DNA from: JBAYJY01 sp041664945
GTDB lineage: Bacteria; UBP15; UBA6099
Assembly: GCA_041664945.1 (NCBI GenBank)
Contig: JBAYJY010000241.1
Coordinates: forward strand, 1-5,740
Length of the DNA: 5,740 nucleotides
Direction: 5' to 3'
The notes beneath the pieces were generated by a model. It was not told the origin of the DNA and did not search any database. It worked only from the letters and a program-made list of their open reading frames with translations. Within the stretch, counting starts at the first letter, position 1; each line of letters starts with the position of its first letter. Positions 3,907 through 5,740 of the stretch are shown piece after piece. The translations under genes were made by a program, and so were the position numbers.

Positions 3907-5736
3907 ATGAAGATAAAAATCATGATTGTTTTATTAGCTCTTCTGGCAGTGTCGGCAACGCTTCGCGCGCAGGACGCCGCGCCCGCGAAAAACAGCAAAG
4001 CCGCCACGCTTGACTTCTTTTTGCTCGATCGCTTGCCTCGAAACGCGCTCGTGAACACTGTCGTTACCATAGGCGACGACTATTTCACGTCTGAGCGTTA
4101 CGGGCTTGAAAGCGTTATGCGGAGGCTGTTCAACGATGTTTTAATAGCAAACACATCTTATAGAATGGCGGCCGCAGATCCGCCGGCCGTTCCGGACCCC
4201 GCAATAGAGGAAGCATTTCTATATTTCGCAGGAGGCGACGACCCGCAAGGCTATTTTGATGTGAAAAAGATCGGCGCGCTCGCCGATTCGATGAAAGACG
4301 ACCTTCTTATTGTAGGTCTCGTTCATCAACTCACTATCTCAAAAAATATGAAATCGCTCGAAGGCGAATTAGTAAAGATGAAAGTCTCGGTCCTCGTTTA
4401 CGAAACCGCCACCGGAACTTTCATTCAATCAAAAACCTATGAAAAAGAGTCGAAAGATGTAGCCGGGCTTCCCGATTTCGACCTGCTCCCGAAGAAAAAC
4501 GGACGCGTTCCAAGCGACATTCTTAAATTCGCGGAAAGCGAGACGGGCCGCGTCTTCCTCTCGCTGCTTCCATCTATGATCGCGGACATTCCGAACAGCG
4601 GGAAAGTCGAACCGTTCCTTTCCGGCGACTATGCGGCCGGAAGCGGGAAATCAGCGAAACAGGCGCATGTAATATCCGGCGGGACTGCAAACATCGAACA
4701 AAGAACCGGATCAGGCCCTGAGTGCGAAGGAAGCGGCAGATCGGCTCTCGCAGCATTGGCCGGCAAAAGCGCAGGCATAAGAATTTATCCATGTCTGAGC
4801 GGAAATTACGATTTCACTCAACCCGAAATAGAAACAGCGGCGATTCCTGACTCAAAGCAGGGGCTCGGCTCTCTCGCGGCGGGCGACTTCGACGGCGACG
4901 GCGTTGACGAATTTGCCGTCACAACTCTCGATCCCGGAGAATACGTCAGGTTCTACAAAATTGGGAACGGAACTTTCAACCCCGCAGAGCCTTGGCAGGA
5001 AATCAGCGATGTGATGAACAACGTGAATTTCGGACTCCATTCCGCGGCGGGCGACTTCAACGGCGACGGACGCGACGAACTCGCCCTTTCCTCGGATCGC
5101 GCAGGCGACTACACAGTCTTTCTCGAATACCGCAACGGAAAAATCGCGCGAGCCGACTCTAAGATGGACCTCTTCAACGTTTTCGGCGCATCCGGTCGCG
5201 GAGCGAACGTAGCGGCCGGAGACTTCAACGGCGACGGCTTAGCGGAAATCGCCATCGCTTCAGACGGCGCCGGCGAAATGATAAAGGTGTATTCAGTATT
5301 GGACGCAAAAGCAACCGGACCGAAGCAGATCGGAGAACTCAACGGTTATTTCGAAGGAACCTCTGATAGCAGTTCCATCGCGGCGGGCGATTTCAACGGC
5401 GACGGGCGAGATGAACTCGCCGTGTCTTCGCTCGACGGCGGCGTGTCAGTAAAAGTTTTTCGATTCGGAGAAAAAGGATTTGATCTCAAGAACACGCTCG
5501 GCGAAATCTCGGCCGACTGGTCGGACGAATTCAACGGCGCGCGGGTAGCCGCCGGTGATTTCGACGGCGACGGCAGGGACGAACTCGCGCTCTCAACCAC
5601 TGGCGGCGCCGGCAAACTATGGATATTCAAATATAACAAGGGAAGATTTATTCTCTCGAAACCCTATCTCGAAGGAGCTGCGTTGTATCCAAAAGCGCCT
5701 TACGGAATTCTGATAACGGCAGGGCAATTCGAATAG
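3907..5736 (+). CDS. Secreted protein with CsgG/LpoB-like N-terminal region and calcium-binding FG-GAP (VCBS-like) beta-propeller
   Basis: This 609-residue protein starts with a Sec signal peptide (MKIKIMIVLLALLAVSATLRA, cleavage probably near residue 21). Residues about 45-235 form a domain whose DDLLIVGLV (131-139) and VSVLVYETATGTFIQS (160-175) recall the strand pattern of CsgG/LpoB/TolB-N type periplasmic folds; that assignment is tentative. A Gly/Ser-rich linker (about 230-272) follows. The C-terminal half has five FG-GAP motifs of the form AAGDF[DN]GDGxDE at residues 324, 380, 436, 492 and 548, exactly 56 residues apart. These are Asp-rich calcium loops as in integrin-type propellers; the third has Ala in place of one Asp. 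A sixth motif begins at 604 (TAGQFE) and the protein ends there. The only two cysteines in the protein are Cys273 and Cys296, flanking the degenerate first blade. It is divergent from the TPR gene across a 167-base shared upstream region. Role unknown; likely periplasmic or surface binding. Confidence 0.92.
   Translation: MKIKIMIVLLALLAVSATLRAQDAAPAKNSKAATLDFFLLDRLPRNALVNTVVTIGDDYFTSERYGLESVMRRLFNDVLIANTSYRMAAADPPAVPDPAIEEAFLYFAGGDDPQGYFDVKKIGALADSMKDDLLIVGLVHQLTISKNMKSLEGELVKMKVSVLVYETATGTFIQSKTYEKESKDVAGLPDFDLLPKKNGRVPSDILKFAESETGRVFLSLLPSMIADIPNSGKVEPFLSGDYAAGSGKSAKQAHVISGGTANIEQRTGSGPECEGSGRSALAALAGKSAGIRIYPCLSGNYDFTQPEIETAAIPDSKQGLGSLAAGDFDGDGVDEFAVTTLDPGEYVRFYKIGNGTFNPAEPWQEISDVMNNVNFGLHSAAGDFNGDGRDELALSSDRAGDYTVFLEYRNGKIARADSKMDLFNVFGASGRGANVAAGDFNGDGLAEIAIASDGAGEMIKVYSVLDAKATGPKQIGELNGYFEGTSDSSSIAAGDFNGDGRDELAVSSLDGGVSVKVFRFGEKGFDLKNTLGEISADWSDEFNGARVAAGDFDGDGRDELALSTTGGAGKLWIFKYNKGRFILSKPYLEGAALYPKAPYGILITAGQFE
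4876..5733 (+). repeat. Five tandem 168-base (56-codon) FG-GAP blade repeats plus a sixth partial
   Basis: The codons for the conserved AAGDF motif start at 4876, 5044, 5212, 5380 and 5548, each exactly 168 bases after the last, and the next in phase (5716) begins TAGQFE and the stop. Local DNA identity is high only around the motif (gcggcgggcgacttc-like), and the rest of each unit has diverged, so the repeats are old but have kept their length exactly. Confidence 0.85.
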
Positions 5737-5740
5737 GCGC

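Noticed and set aside
5700..5740. Stop codon in the middle of a sixth FG-GAP motif, read as truncation of the propeller protein
   Set aside because: The exact phase of the last motif and the complementary half-blade before repeat 1 fit a deliberate closure better. Only four bases follow the stop, so truncation cannot be fully excluded.
1..5740. tRNA, rRNA, CRISPR array or insertion sequence
   Set aside because: I saw no cloverleaf with conserved T-loop bases, no rRNA signatures, no regularly spaced short repeats outside coding repeats, and no transposase or terminal inverted repeats.

Overview
The window (about half G+C) looks like bacterial chromosome, probably from a Gram-negative lineage: one gene product has a typical Sec signal peptide and a secreted beta-propeller, and another is a multi-pass membrane protein with a cytoplasmic-type TPR head. 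I cannot assign a phylum from the sequence alone.

Layout. Positions 1-1067 (minus strand) hold the first 355 codons of a carbamoyl-phosphate synthase large-chain-like gene (carB-like), which runs off the left edge. It follows a carA-like small-chain gene (1080-2132, minus) with 12 bases between them and a good Shine-Dalgarno, so the two form an operon. The carA-like leader (2133-2389) holds a terminator-like hairpin with seven U's, an in-frame basic 30-codon extension, and a nest of palindromes. Upstream on the same strand is a TPR plus six-TM membrane protein (2390-3739) with a sigma70-type promoter so close to the ATG that the mRNA should be nearly leaderless. Divergently, on the plus strand, 3907-5736 encodes a secreted 609-residue protein: signal peptide, a domain reminiscent of CsgG/LpoB-type folds, and an FG-GAP (VCBS-like) calcium-binding beta-propeller.

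The most unusual content is the carAB-like pair. Both proteins align along their whole visible length with CarA and the N-terminal half of CarB, in open reading frames, yet they have lost the residues that define catalysis. In the CarA-like protein the glutaminase Cys/His/Glu triad is Gly/Ala/Ser, and most glutamine-binding residues are replaced. In the CarB-like N-terminal ATP-grasp domain, the Mg ligands equivalent to E. coli Gln285, Glu299 and Asn301 are Arg, Ala and Ala, and Arg129, Glu208 and Arg303 are also replaced. The losses fall in the two modules that together make carbamate. I infer a pseudoenzyme-like CarAB pair with a new or reduced role. Its C-terminal carbamate-kinase half lies outside the window and decides between hypotheses.

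The second notable item is the propeller protein. Five FG-GAP motifs sit exactly 56 residues apart (residues 324, 380, 436, 492, 548). The protein stops six residues into a sixth motif at 604, and the missing part of that blade can be recognised, degenerate, just before the first repeat. This suggests a six-bladed propeller closed by joining its two ends.
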